A stretch of 64,000 bases of DNA from Salinilacihabitans rarus (lineage in GTDB: Archaea > Halobacteriota > Halobacteria > Halobacteriales > Natrialbaceae): NCBI RefSeq assembly GCF_024296665.1, contig NZ_CP100762.1, forward strand, positions 3,472,001-3,536,000, read 5' to 3'. Each line of letters begins with the position of its first letter. Positions within the stretch are counted from its first letter, which is position 1. Made by a program: the position numbers and the translations under genes. Shown piece by piece: positions 51,260 through 60,252 of the stretch. The notes below the pieces were generated by a model, which saw only the letters and a program-made list of their open reading frames with translations, did no database searches and was not told where the DNA came from.

Positions 51260-52194
51260 TGGCCCGCATTCAACGAGTTCATTGGGAACTCGACATGGAC
51301 TACCTCGGGCATCCCTACTACGTCTCGGGGAACGCGATCTACCACGCGCTCGGGATGTTGCTGGAGCACGACGTCCACCAGCATATCAACGCCAGCCACG
51401 GGATGTTCGTGCCCGGCCAGTTCGGGACGTTCCCGAAAGAGTACTCGCAGAGCGGGATTCGACCGTACATGGGGTCGTCGCTCCCCGACGTGGAGAGCTA
51501 CGACGACCTGTTCCTCTTCCGGCATCCCGACCACCCGTGGCTGCTCGATACTCGGCCCCGCGACGGGCTGAACGCCCACGACATCCGGTTCCAGAGCGGG
51601 ATGCCCGCGCTGGCTCACGAGACGATCATGGGCCGGCCCGACGACGCTCGGAAACAGCAGCAGACCACGCGCTGGTACGTGAACGCCTACCTGCACGCCG
51701 ATGACCTGGACGTTCTACCCCTCGGCGAGGACGTGCTTGACGGCCTCCAGTTCGGAGGCAAACGGAACTACGGCTACGGGACGACCACGCTGAAAGACAC
51801 GCAGGTCGTTGACCTGGAGGTACTGGACTACTCGCGTCTCGAAGACGGCGAGGCGTTCATCCTCGAACTTGTGACGCCGTTCGTCCTCCAGTCGGAGTAC
51901 CCGAAGGCGAACAACGTGGACGTTCCCTGGTGGTGGAGCGTAGACGACGAAGCGCAGCTGCGCCACCGCCTGGAGAAGGTCATCGAGGGCGGCGACGTAT
52001 ACGAGTTGGAGACGGTCGATCACGGCGTGGTCGTCGGCTACGATGGCGACCGTCCGGTGGAGACCGCGATGTCCGGACTCACCCGCGTCGGGAATCACTC
52101 GAAGTACGGCTTCGGAGAGCTTCGAGTGAAGCCAGTCACTCCAGATGAAACTAACGTCAAGAAACGGATAGAAAACCGGAAGTCGGAGCACTGA
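51259..52194 (+). CDS. HRAMP system Cas5/Cas6-like RAMP protein
   Basis: A 311-residue protein with two RAMP-type glycine-rich loops: LQFGGKRNYGYGTTTL at 163-178 and GNHSKYGFGELRVKPV near 276-291. Two such loops suggest two ferredoxin-like domains, as in Cas5 and Cas6. Histidines in the N-terminal part (His36-His42, HDVHQHI) might serve catalysis if it is Cas6-like, but that is speculation. It overlaps the preceding gene by one base (TAATG), so the three genes form a tight operon. It is the last gene before the right transposon end. Confidence 0.75.
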   Translation: MARIQRVHWELDMDYLGHPYYVSGNAIYHALGMLLEHDVHQHINASHGMFVPGQFGTFPKEYSQSGIRPYMGSSLPDVESYDDLFLFRHPDHPWLLDTRPRDGLNAHDIRFQSGMPALAHETIMGRPDDARKQQQTTRWYVNAYLHADDLDVLPLGEDVLDGLQFGGKRNYGYGTTTLKDTQVVDLEVLDYSRLEDGEAFILELVTPFVLQSEYPKANNVDVPWWWSVDDEAQLRHRLEKVIEGGDVYELETVDHGVVVGYDGDRPVETAMSGLTRVGNHSKYGFGELRVKPVTPDETNVKKRIENRKSEH

Positions 52195-52242
52195 CAAACG
52201 AACAATGACCGGCAAGGATTCCGCAGTGTCCCAGTCGGTCAG

Positions 52243-52275
52243 ACTGAATAAAGTAGATCACATTGCCAACAACTG
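52243..52275 (-). repeat. Right terminal inverted repeat
   Basis: Reverse complement reads CAGTTGTTGGCAATGTG, seven variable bases and TTATTCAGT, identical in layout to the left end. Followed by ATAA. It lies 49 bp after the last HRAMP gene. Confidence 0.85.
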
Positions 52276-52357
52276 ATAACTGCGCGGATTCCGGCGGATC
52301 GGACGGAATTCTACCCCCACCGGTACCGTATTACGTGGCCCCTGCGAGGCATCGACC

Positions 52358-53650
52358 ATGGACGTCACCATCGAGCCCTCGCACGTTCGCGGGACGGCGC
52401 GGGCGCCGCCGTCGAAGAGCTACACCCACCGCGCGATCCTCGCGGCGGGCTACGCCGACGGCGCGACCGTCCGCGACCCCCTCTGGAGCGCCGACACGCG
52501 CGCGACCGCCCGCGCCGTCGACCTGTTCGGCGGCGACGTGACCCGGGCCGAGAACGGCACCCTCGCCGTCGACGGCTTCGGCGGCCGCCCCGGCGTCCCG
52601 GCGGACGTGATCGACTGCGACAACAGCGGGACGACGATGCGACTGGTCACCGCGACGGCGGCGCTGGCCGACGGCACGTCGGTCCTCACCGGCGACGAGT
52701 CGCTGCGCTCGCGGCCGCAGGGGCCGCTGCTCGAAGCCGTCGCGGACCTCGGCGGCGAGGCGTTCAGCACCCGCGGGAACGGGCAGGCCCCCCTCGTGGT
52801 CACCGGCCCCGTCTCCGGCGGCGCGACCTCGATCCCCGGCGACGTCTCCTCGCAGTACGTCTCGGCGCTGCTGATGGCCGGCGCCGTCACCGACGAGGGA
52901 ATCGAGATCGACCTCGAAACGCCCCTCAAGTCCGCGCCGTACGTCGACGTGACGATCGAGGTGCTCGGGGCGTTCGGCGTCGACGCCAGCCACACCGACG
53001 CCGGGTTCGCGGTCGACGGCGGCCAGTCGTACGCGCCGACCGGCGGCGAGTACCGCGTCCCCGGCGACTTCTCGTCGATCTCCTACCTCGCGGCCGCGGG
53101 CGCCGTCGCGGGCGACGACGCGGTCCGCGTCGAGGGCGCCCGCCCGAGCGCGCAGGGCGACAGCGCCATCCTCGAAATCCTCGAACGGATGGGCGCCCAC
53201 GTCGACTGGCGCCGCGACGAGGGCGTCGTCGACGTCGCCCGGAGCGCCCTCGACGGGATCGAGGTCTCGGTCGAGGACACGCCGGACCTGCTGCCGACGG
53301 TGGCGACCCTCGGCGCCGTCGCCGACGGCGACACCCGCATTACGAACGCCGAACACGTCCGCTTCAAGGAGACCGACCGCGTGAGCGCGATGGCCGCGGA
53401 ACTCGGGAAGATGGGCGTCGAGACGACCGAGGAGCGCGACTCGCTGACGGTCCACGGGAGCGAGTCGTCGCTCTCGGGGGCGACCGTCGACGGCCGCGGC
53501 GACCACCGGATCGTCATGTCGCTCGCGGTCGCCGCGCTGGCGGCCGACGGCGCGACGACGATCCACGGGGCCGAGCACGTCGACGTCTCCTTCCCGGGCT
53601 TCTTCGACGTGCTGTACGACCTCGGCGCGAGCGTCGAGCGCGACGAGTGA
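52358..53650 (+). CDS. aroA: 3-phosphoshikimate 1-carboxyvinyltransferase (EPSP synthase)
   Basis: Sixth step of the shikimate pathway. The 430-residue protein shows [18 protein letters not shown] at the N-terminus, [14 protein letters not shown] (about residue 88), [19 protein letters not shown] and [15 protein letters not shown], all EPSP synthase hallmarks. A TATA box (CCGTATTACG) lies about 27 nt before the ATG. The transposon end is 82 bp upstream and does not disturb this promoter. Works with aroC 3.3 kb downstream and tyrA upstream. Confidence 0.96.
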   Translation: MDVTIEPSHVRGTARAPPSKSYTHRAILAAGYADGATVRDPLWSADTRATARAVDLFGGDVTRAENGTLAVDGFGGRPGVPADVIDCDNSGTTMRLVTATAALADGTSVLTGDESLRSRPQGPLLEAVADLGGEAFSTRGNGQAPLVVTGPVSGGATSIPGDVSSQYVSALLMAGAVTDEGIEIDLETPLKSAPYVDVTIEVLGAFGVDASHTDAGFAVDGGQSYAPTGGEYRVPGDFSSISYLAAAGAVAGDDAVRVEGARPSAQGDSAILEILERMGAHVDWRRDEGVVDVARSALDGIEVSVEDTPDLLPTVATLGAVADGDTRITNAEHVRFKETDRVSAMAAELGKMGVETTEERDSLTVHGSESSLSGATVDGRGDHRIVMSLAVAALAADGATTIHGAEHVDVSFPGFFDVLYDLGASVERDE

Positions 53651-53707
53651 GTGGATCGCGGACGACCCGGCCGTCGACTTTTCCGCCGCGAGCGCGTACG
53701 ACGATCC

Positions 53708-54973
53708 ATGTCGCGTGATCGCGTCGAGCGGTCGCTCGCCGAGCGCGCCGACGGCGACTACTGGTTTCCCGCCTACGAGGACTACTGCTTCTCGAACGTC
53801 CCCGAGACGGCGCTGTCGGTCCTCGACGACGCCTTCGAGCGACGCCTCCCCGCGGACGTCTTCGACGGCGTCGACCTCGGCGTCGACCACGTCGTCCTGT
53901 TCCTGCTCGACGGCTTCGGCTACGAGCGCTGGACGCGCCACCGGGACGAGCACGCTCTCCTCTCGTCGCTCGCCGACCGCGGGACGGTGACGCCGCTGAC
54001 GTCGATCTACCCCTCCGAGACGGCCGCCGCGATCACGACGGTCCACACCGGCCTGTCGCCCGTCGAACACGGACTGCTCGGCTGGTTCCAGTACCTCGAG
54101 TCGGCGGGACGGATCGTCCAGACGCTCCCGTTCGCGACCCTCGACGGCGATCCGCTCGCGGCGGCGTCGCCGGCGTCCGAGGCGACGGAGCTGTTCGGGG
54201 GGACGCCGCTGTACGGCCGGGCGAACGACGCGGGGATCGACTCGTACGCGATCCAGCCCGCGAAATTCGTCGACTCGGGTTACACGCGGGCGACGACCGC
54301 CGGCGCGGAGCGGATCGGCTACGACACCGTCGCCGACCTCGCGCTGTCGATCCGGCGGACGCTCGAAGACGCGTCGGGAAAGACGTACGTCTACGCCTAC
54401 GAGCCGACGATCGACGCGATCTCGCACGCAGAGGGGACGGGCGGCGAGCGGTACCGGGCGAACCTCGGGGCGATCCTCGACCGGCTTCGCCGCGAACTGG
54501 TCGACCGCCTCGATCCGGCGGTGGCCGAGCGGACGCTGCTGCTGGTGACGGCCGACCACGGCATCGTCGACACCGTGCCCGCGGAGAACGTCGACCTGAC
54601 GGGGCTGGACGACTGGCCGGCCCTCCGGGGGACGTTCCGACGCGACGCGGCCGGCGAGCCGCGGCTGCCGACCGGGAGCCCGCGGAACGTCCACTTCCAC
54701 GTGCGGCCCGACCGGCTGGCGGAGGCCCGCGGGATCGTCGAGGCGAACCTCGACGCGCGTACGTTCACCCGCGAGGAGGCGCTCGACCGCGGGCTGTTCG
54801 GGCCGGGGACGCCCTCGCCGCCGTTCGACCGTCGGTGTGGCGACCTGATCGCCGTCCACCGGAACCGCGGCGTCTGGTGGCGGGAGATGGCGTCGGTCGG
54901 GATGCACGGCGGGCTCACGCGCGAGGAGATGCTGGTGCCGTTCGCGGCGGCGCGGCTGGACGCGCTGCGGTAG
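53708..54973 (+). CDS. Alkaline phosphatase superfamily phosphodiesterase
   Basis: A 421-residue protein of the type I phosphodiesterase/nucleotide pyrophosphatase group. Metal and catalytic positions: FLLDGFGYERW (about 67-77), YPSETAAAITTVHTGL with the nucleophile Ser/Thr (about 101-116), and LLVTADHGIVDTVP (about 280). No signal peptide, so it acts in the cytoplasm. Substrate unknown. It starts 58 nt after aroA and may be cotranscribed. The ATG at 53708 begins MSRDRVERSL. Confidence 0.88.
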   Translation: MSRDRVERSLAERADGDYWFPAYEDYCFSNVPETALSVLDDAFERRLPADVFDGVDLGVDHVVLFLLDGFGYERWTRHRDEHALLSSLADRGTVTPLTSIYPSETAAAITTVHTGLSPVEHGLLGWFQYLESAGRIVQTLPFATLDGDPLAAASPASEATELFGGTPLYGRANDAGIDSYAIQPAKFVDSGYTRATTAGAERIGYDTVADLALSIRRTLEDASGKTYVYAYEPTIDAISHAEGTGGERYRANLGAILDRLRRELVDRLDPAVAERTLLLVTADHGIVDTVPAENVDLTGLDDWPALRGTFRRDAAGEPRLPTGSPRNVHFHVRPDRLAEARGIVEANLDARTFTREEALDRGLFGPGTPSPPFDRRCGDLIAVHRNRGVWWREMASVGMHGGLTREEMLVPFAAARLDALR

Positions 54974-55097
54974 GGCGGAGGCGACGCGAGCGGCGGTCCG
55001 ACGCGGTGCGTCGCGCTGGGCGGGCCGCGCCGGGGCGACCGTCGGGGCACGCCGTGGTTGGCCGCGGTATCGGGGATAAACCCTCGGACGGTCGCGG

Positions 55098-56828
55098 CTA
55101 CGCCGATTCGAGGATCGCGTCGAGCAGTTCGAGTTCCCGTTCGAGCGTCTCGTCGCCGACGGCCGACGCCTCCTCGTCGAAGTGGGCCCGGAAACGGTCG
55201 AACCGCGTCTCGTAGCGCTCGGAGACGGTCAACGGGTCGGACCGCTGTTCCCACCGCCCCAGTCCGTCGGGTTCGGGCGGTTCGATACCGTCCTCGGCGT
55301 CGCCCTCGCCCTCGCGCTCGTGGACGGCCCACTCCTTCAGCAGGTCGGCGTACCGGGCCAGCAGGATCGCCTTTCGGACGGCATCGTTGCCGTACGTCTC
55401 CTCGCCGTCGGGGAACGCGACGGTCTCGACGGTCGAGCCCCGCTCGCCGGCGCGGGTCTCCCAACTCGCCTCCAGTTCGAGCGTCTCGTCGGTCGGGTCG
55501 CCGGTCGGCTCGACCCCCACCAGCACGACGCCGCCTTTCGCCTCGCCGTCGGTTCGGGGCGAGGGGAACAGCGTGTGGACGCGCATGAGTTCCCCGGTCG
55601 TCTCGTCGGCGGCGGTGGTGCCGTACACCTGCGAAATCTCCCAGCCGTCGGCGTCGAGTTCCAGCGAGAGGTCGTAGACGAGCGGCGTCATCAGGTACTC
55701 GAACTCGTCGTCGAGGCGCCGCCGGAAGTCGGCCTCCGTGTAGACGCTGTAGTAGTTCGCGCCGCGGATCGACGTCAGCCGGTCGATCAGGTCGGCGTTG
55801 AAGTCGACGCCGATCCCGACGACCGTGGTGTGGTGGCCCCGCTCTGCGTTCTCCGTGAGCCCTCGCCCGAGTTCGTCGGCGTCCGTCTCGCCGGCGTTGA
55901 TCTGGGCGTCGGTCAGCAGGATCGAGCGGTTCTCGTACTCCTCGCCGGCCTCGTGCTCGTACTCGGCCATCAGGGCCTCCGCTTCTTTCAGGCCGGCGGA
56001 GACGTTCGTGCCGCCGGCGGCGACGACGTCCTCCCGGATGTGGTCCCGGATGGCGTCCATGTCCGTCTTCCCGACCGTCCGGAGCGGCTTCGCGAGGTGG
56101 GCCTCCCGGTTGAACAGGACGACGCCGAGGCGGTCGTCGGGGCGCAGGTGTTCGGTCAGGGCGGCCAGCGCGTCCGTCGCGACGTCGATCTTCGGCCGCG
56201 GATCGTCCTCGTCGACCTCCACCTCGTTCCCGTGCTCGTCGTAGTAGTACTCGCTGAAACTGGCGCTCATCGACCCGGAGACGTCGAGGACGATCACGAG
56301 GTTGAGGGGTGGCCGCTCGAACGCCGACTGCGAGAGCCCCGAGTCGAGGCCGACCGAGAGGTAGCGTTCGGGCTCCCCGGAGAGGGGGTCGGGCGACACG
56401 GCGGGCGTGTACGCGGGACAGAACAGCGACGAGCAGGCGCCGTCGCCGCCGGTGTCGAAGTAGTACTCGTGGAACAGTCCCTCGTAGCTGACGCTCTCGG
56501 GGGTCGGCAGGTAGCCCTCACGGACGTTGCGCCGGAACGTCGAGACGTCGGCGGCGCCGCCGGCCGCGAGGCCGACGGCCTCGTGGCCGGACGCGCTGAA
56601 CTCGGCGTCGACCGCGACGCCGTCCGCGGCGGTCTCCGGGCCGCCTCCCCCGCTCAGCGAGACGTTCCACCCGCCGCGCTCGAGGGCGTCGGGGTCGAAC
56701 TGCCAGTCGTCGACCTTCTCGCCGCGCGCGAGGCCGGTCGTCCGCCCGGCCGGCGCGGCGCACCCGGCGAGGGACGCGCCGGCACCGGCCGCACAGAGCC
56801 CCAGGAACCGTCGTCGATTCGATCGCAT
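55098..56828 (-). CDS. Tat-exported lipoprotein with a von Willebrand A domain
   Basis: A 576-residue surface protein. The N-terminus is a Tat signal with lipobox (RRRFLGLCAAGAGASLAGC). A VWA domain starts near residue 180 with the MIDAS motif VIVLDVSGSMS, and the GGTNVSAGL threonine motif follows. A YfbK-like pattern (sequence before VWA, then a beta-rich C-terminal region) resembles bacterial VWA lipoproteins of unknown role. It probably mediates metal-dependent adhesion or complex assembly outside the cell. Start at ATG 56828. Confidence 0.9.
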   Translation of the reverse strand: MRSNRRRFLGLCAAGAGASLAGCAAPAGRTTGLARGEKVDDWQFDPDALERGGWNVSLSGGGGPETAADGVAVDAEFSASGHEAVGLAAGGAADVSTFRRNVREGYLPTPESVSYEGLFHEYYFDTGGDGACSSLFCPAYTPAVSPDPLSGEPERYLSVGLDSGLSQSAFERPPLNLVIVLDVSGSMSASFSEYYYDEHGNEVEVDEDDPRPKIDVATDALAALTEHLRPDDRLGVVLFNREAHLAKPLRTVGKTDMDAIRDHIREDVVAAGGTNVSAGLKEAEALMAEYEHEAGEEYENRSILLTDAQINAGETDADELGRGLTENAERGHHTTVVGIGVDFNADLIDRLTSIRGANYYSVYTEADFRRRLDDEFEYLMTPLVYDLSLELDADGWEISQVYGTTAADETTGELMRVHTLFPSPRTDGEAKGGVVLVGVEPTGDPTDETLELEASWETRAGERGSTVETVAFPDGEETYGNDAVRKAILLARYADLLKEWAVHEREGEGDAEDGIEPPEPDGLGRWEQRSDPLTVSERYETRFDRFRAHFDEEASAVGDETLERELELLDAILESA

Positions 56829-56986
56829 GGTTCGATACACCGAGGGCGTCGGGTAAGCTGTACCCCAAGCTGAAAGCCGCGTTTTAGCTACGGCGGCGCC
56901 GTCGCGTCGCCGCCGATTTCGACGACTCGCGCCGGATCTTGCGCTATCCTGCACCCATAAGTGCTCCCGTCCCCGAGGGCGGGGTA

Positions 56987-58141
56987 ATGAACGGCAACCG
57001 CTTCGGTCGCCTCTTTCAGGTGACCACGTTCGGCGAGAGCCACGGGGAGGCGATGGGGTGTACCGTCTCGGGGTGTCCGGCGGGTCTCGAACTCTCCGAG
57101 GAGGAGATTCAGGCGGACCTCGATCGCAGGAAGCCGGGCCAGTCGCAGATCACGACCAGCCGGGGGGAACCCGACGCGGTCTCGATCGAGTCGGGGATTC
57201 AGGACGGCTACACGACGGGGACGCCGATCGGAATGGTGATCGAGAACAAGGACGCCCGCTCGGGCAAGTACGAGCCGTTCGTCACCGCCCCTCGCCCCTC
57301 GCACGGCGACTTCACGTACTCGGCGAAGTTCGGCACCCGAAACTGGGGCGGCGGCGGGCGCTCCTCCGCGCGCGAGACGGTCAACTGGGTGGCCGCGGGC
57401 GCCATCGCGAAGAAGCTACTGGCGCTGGAGGGGGTCGAACTCAAGGCCCACGTCAACGGGATCGGCGACGTCGAGGCCCCCGACGTGTCCTTCGAGGCGC
57501 TCAAATCCCGCAGCGAGGAGAACGACGTTCGCTGTGCCCACCCCGAGACCGCAGAACGGATGCAGGAACTCGTCGAGGAGTACCAGCGGGAGGGCGACTC
57601 CATCGGCGGGTCGATCTACTTCGAGGCCCGCGGCGTCCCCGTCGGCCTCGGGGCGCCGCGGTTCGACTCGCTGTCCGCCCGACTCGGGCAGGCGATGATG
57701 GCGGTCCCCGCGGCGACGGCCTTCGAGTTCGGCCTCGGACGCGAGGCCCGCGAGTACGCGGGGTCCGAGCGCAACGACGACTGGGAGTTCGGCCCCGACG
57801 GCGACCCCAGACCCGCCGAGAACGACCACGGCGGCATTCAGGGCGGGATCTCCTCGGGCGAACCGATCTACGGCGAGGTGACCCTGCACGCGCCGACGTC
57901 GATCCCCAGAGAACAGCGGACGGTCGACTGGGAGACCGGCGAAGTGATCGAGGACGCACAGGTGATCGGCCGCCACGACCCGGTCCTGCCGCCGCGGGGG
58001 GTACCCGTCGTCGAGGCGATGCTCGCGCTGACGCTCGTCGACTTCATGTTGCTGTCCGGACGGATCAACCCCGACCGCGTCGACGGCCGGCCCGGCGAGT
58101 ACGACACCGATTACCACCCGAGCAACCCCCGGGACGAGTAG
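56987..58141 (+). CDS. aroC: Chorismate synthase
   Basis: Final step of the shikimate pathway, using reduced FMN. The 384-residue protein has all three signatures: GESHGEAMGCTVSGCPAGL (residues 16-34), the GGGGRSSARETVNWVAAGAI stretch near 122-141, and RHDPVLPPRGVPVVEA near the C-terminus. ATG at 56987 (MNGNRFGRLFQ) matches family starts; a TATA-like CCATAAGTG lies about 30 nt upstream. Confidence 0.97.
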   Translation: MNGNRFGRLFQVTTFGESHGEAMGCTVSGCPAGLELSEEEIQADLDRRKPGQSQITTSRGEPDAVSIESGIQDGYTTGTPIGMVIENKDARSGKYEPFVTAPRPSHGDFTYSAKFGTRNWGGGGRSSARETVNWVAAGAIAKKLLALEGVELKAHVNGIGDVEAPDVSFEALKSRSEENDVRCAHPETAERMQELVEEYQREGDSIGGSIYFEARGVPVGLGAPRFDSLSARLGQAMMAVPAATAFEFGLGREAREYAGSERNDDWEFGPDGDPRPAENDHGGIQGGISSGEPIYGEVTLHAPTSIPREQRTVDWETGEVIEDAQVIGRHDPVLPPRGVPVVEAMLALTLVDFMLLSGRINPDRVDGRPGEYDTDYHPSNPRDE

Positions 58142-58182
58142 CCGACGCTGCCATCGAACTGTCGTTTTGCCCGACACGTTCC

Positions 58183-58213
58183 GTACAATTCTCAACTGGT
58201 TTTTCGTACAATT
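58183..58213 (+). repeat. Short direct repeat upstream of korA
   Basis: GTACAATT occurs at 58183-58190 and again at 58206-58213 (23-bp spacing, about two helix turns) in the 207-bp gap between aroC and korA. It may be a regulator binding site; chance is not excluded. Confidence 0.3.
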
Positions 58214-58348
58214 GCGGCGCTCGCGACGTTCGAGCTGGCGAGGTCGTTCATTCTTCACGAAAGATTCTTGGTAATGTATAGCAAAGGCTTTAGGTCCGCT
58301 AGCGCAAAATTTCGGGTACCGCCGGCCAACGAGGCCGCCTACCCACCT

Positions 58349-60250
58349 ATGAGCGACGATGAACTCATCTGGCGAATCGCAGGCGGTTCCGGCGACGGAA
58401 TCGACTCGACGAGCCAGAACTTCGCGAAGGCCCTGATGCGTTCGGGTCTGGACGTCTTCACCCACCGGCACTATCCGTCGCGGATTCGCGGTGGCCACAC
58501 GTACGTCGAGATCCGCGCGGCGGGCCACGAGGTACAGTCACGGGGCGACGGCTACAACTTCCTGCTGGCGCTGGGCGACTCGTTCGCCCGCAACCCACAG
58601 GAGGAGGCCTACTACGGCAACGAGGAGATCAAGCCGCTCTCGGAGAACCTCGACGAACTCCGCGAAGGCGGGGTCATCGTCTACGACTCCGGGCTCCTCG
58701 ACGAGGAGGAGGTCGCCGACCTCGACCTCGAGGCGCGCGCCGAGGAGAACGGCTGGCACGTCTTCCCCGTCGACCTCCGCTCGCTGGCGAAAGAGCACGG
58801 CCGCGAGGTCATGCGCAACACCGCGGGCGTGGGGGTCACGGCGGCGCTGCTCGAGATGGACCTCGAGCACATCGAGAACCTGATGGAGGACGCGATGCCG
58901 GAGAAGATCCTCGAACCGAACCTCGAGATCCTCCACGACGCCTACGACCTCGTCGAGGAGGAGTTCGACACCGACCACGAACTCCGGATCCCCGGGGGCG
59001 AACACGACGAGGAGCAGGCGCTGCTGTCGGGGTCGAACGCCATCGCCTACGGCGCGATCGACGCCGGCTGTCGGTTCATCTCCGGCTACCCGATGACGCC
59101 GTGGACGGACGTGTTCACCATCCTCAGCCAGAACTTCCCCGACATGGGCGGCGTCGCCGAACAGGTCGAGGACGAGATCGCCGCGGCCGCGCTCGCCGTG
59201 GGCGCGAGCCACGCCGGCGCGAAGGCCATGTCCGGCTCCTCGGGCGGCGGGTTCGCGCTGATGAGCGAACCGCTCGGCCTCGCGGAGATGACCGAGACGC
59301 CGATCGTGCTCGTCGAGGCGATGCGGGCCGGCCCCTCGACGGGGATGCCGACCAAACCCGAGCAGGGCGACCTCGAACACGTCCTCTACACGAGTCAGGG
59401 CGACTCCTCGCGGGTCGTCTTCGCGCCCGGCACCGTCGCCGAGGCCTACGAGCAGACCCGCACCGCCTTCGAGATCGCCTACGACTACCAGATCCCGTCG
59501 ATCGTCATCTACGACCAGAAGCTGTCGGGCGAGAACACGAACGTCCCGGTCAGCTTCTTCGACCGCGAGCCCGCCCCGGACCTCGGCTCGACGCTCTCCG
59601 AGGCGGAACTCAAGGAGGCCGCCCACGACGCCTCCGGCAAGTTCAAGCGCTTCAACTACGCCGACGCCGAGGACGGCGTCGCACCGCGCTCGCTGCCCGG
59701 CCAGAAGGGCGGGCGCTACCTCGCGACGGGTAACGAGCACAGCCCCGTCGGCCACATCAGCGAGGACCCGGACAACCGGGTCTACCAGATGGAACGCCGT
59801 CTCGAGAAGCTCGAACACATCCGCGAGGACCTCGACGAGCGCGAGTCGAACCAGACGTACTTCGGCGACGAGGGCGCCGACTTCGGCATCGTCACGTGGG
59901 GGACCTCACAGGGCGCCGTCGAGGAGGCCGTCGAGCGCTTGAACGCGCAGGGACACGCCGTAAAAGGCGTCGGCGTCTCCGACATGATGCCGTTCCCCGA
60001 GACCGAGATGGTCGAGTTCCTCGAGAGCGTCGACCAGGCGATGGTCGTCGAGATGAACGCCACCGCGCAGTTCCGCGGGCTGATCCAGAAGGAACTCGGC
60101 CGCTTCGGCGAGAAGCTGACCAGCCTGCTGAAGTACAACGGGAACCCGTTCGAACCCGCCGAGATCGTCGAAGGGTACGAGCTCAACGTCGAGGGTTCGG
60201 ACGAGGAGCCGACCGCACAGGTGCGGATCGAACCCGCCGCAGGAGACTAA
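58349..60250 (+). CDS. korA: 2-oxoacid:ferredoxin oxidoreductase, alpha subunit (2-oxoglutarate type)
   Basis: A 633-residue fused gamma-alpha subunit. The gamma domain (about residues 1-185, RIAGGSGDGIDSTSQNFAKAL) precedes the alpha domain (about 215-600), which has SGYPMTPWTDVF, STGMPTKPEQGDLE and the C-terminal YNGNPFEPAEIVEG. The enzyme oxidatively decarboxylates a 2-oxoacid with CoA and reduces ferredoxin, replacing the dehydrogenase complex in the haloarchaeal citric acid cycle. 2-Oxoglutarate is the preferred substrate by recall of family members; pyruvate cannot be fully excluded. Followed by korB after 2 nt. Confidence 0.92.
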   Translation: MSDDELIWRIAGGSGDGIDSTSQNFAKALMRSGLDVFTHRHYPSRIRGGHTYVEIRAAGHEVQSRGDGYNFLLALGDSFARNPQEEAYYGNEEIKPLSENLDELREGGVIVYDSGLLDEEEVADLDLEARAEENGWHVFPVDLRSLAKEHGREVMRNTAGVGVTAALLEMDLEHIENLMEDAMPEKILEPNLEILHDAYDLVEEEFDTDHELRIPGGEHDEEQALLSGSNAIAYGAIDAGCRFISGYPMTPWTDVFTILSQNFPDMGGVAEQVEDEIAAAALAVGASHAGAKAMSGSSGGGFALMSEPLGLAEMTETPIVLVEAMRAGPSTGMPTKPEQGDLEHVLYTSQGDSSRVVFAPGTVAEAYEQTRTAFEIAYDYQIPSIVIYDQKLSGENTNVPVSFFDREPAPDLGSTLSEAELKEAAHDASGKFKRFNYADAEDGVAPRSLPGQKGGRYLATGNEHSPVGHISEDPDNRVYQMERRLEKLEHIREDLDERESNQTYFGDEGADFGIVTWGTSQGAVEEAVERLNAQGHAVKGVGVSDMMPFPETEMVEFLESVDQAMVVEMNATAQFRGLIQKELGRFGEKLTSLLKYNGNPFEPAEIVEGYELNVEGSDEEPTAQVRIEPAAGD

Positions 60251-60252
60251 CC

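Larger units (their letters stand above)
47468..52275. mobile_element. 4.8-kb transposon-like insertion carrying an HRAMP-type Cas7/Cas5-like operon
   Basis: Bounded by terminal inverted repeats that start CAGTTGTTGGCAATGTG at both ends (perfect for 17 bp; 26 or more of 33 positions overall) and flanked by ATAA on both sides. It separates the divergent M24 peptidase and aroA genes. Contents in order: transposase remnant, NUDIX hydrolase, a divergent promoter region with a small minus-strand gene, a short coupled frame, a frameshifted frame, and three HRAMP-like genes. Codon usage and GC are intermediate between the element at 22-34 kb and the host. Confidence 0.75.

Noticed and set aside
49616-52194. 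Classification as a type III or type I CRISPR effector operon
   Set aside because: No Cas10, Cas8, Cas3, Cas1 or Cas2 and no array are present, and the middle protein has no large-subunit motifs; the HRAMP description fits better.
52331-54907. A minus-strand frame of 858 codons opposite aroA and the phosphodiesterase
   Set aside because: Composition is that of an antisense shadow in high-GC DNA, while both plus-strand genes have strong family motifs.
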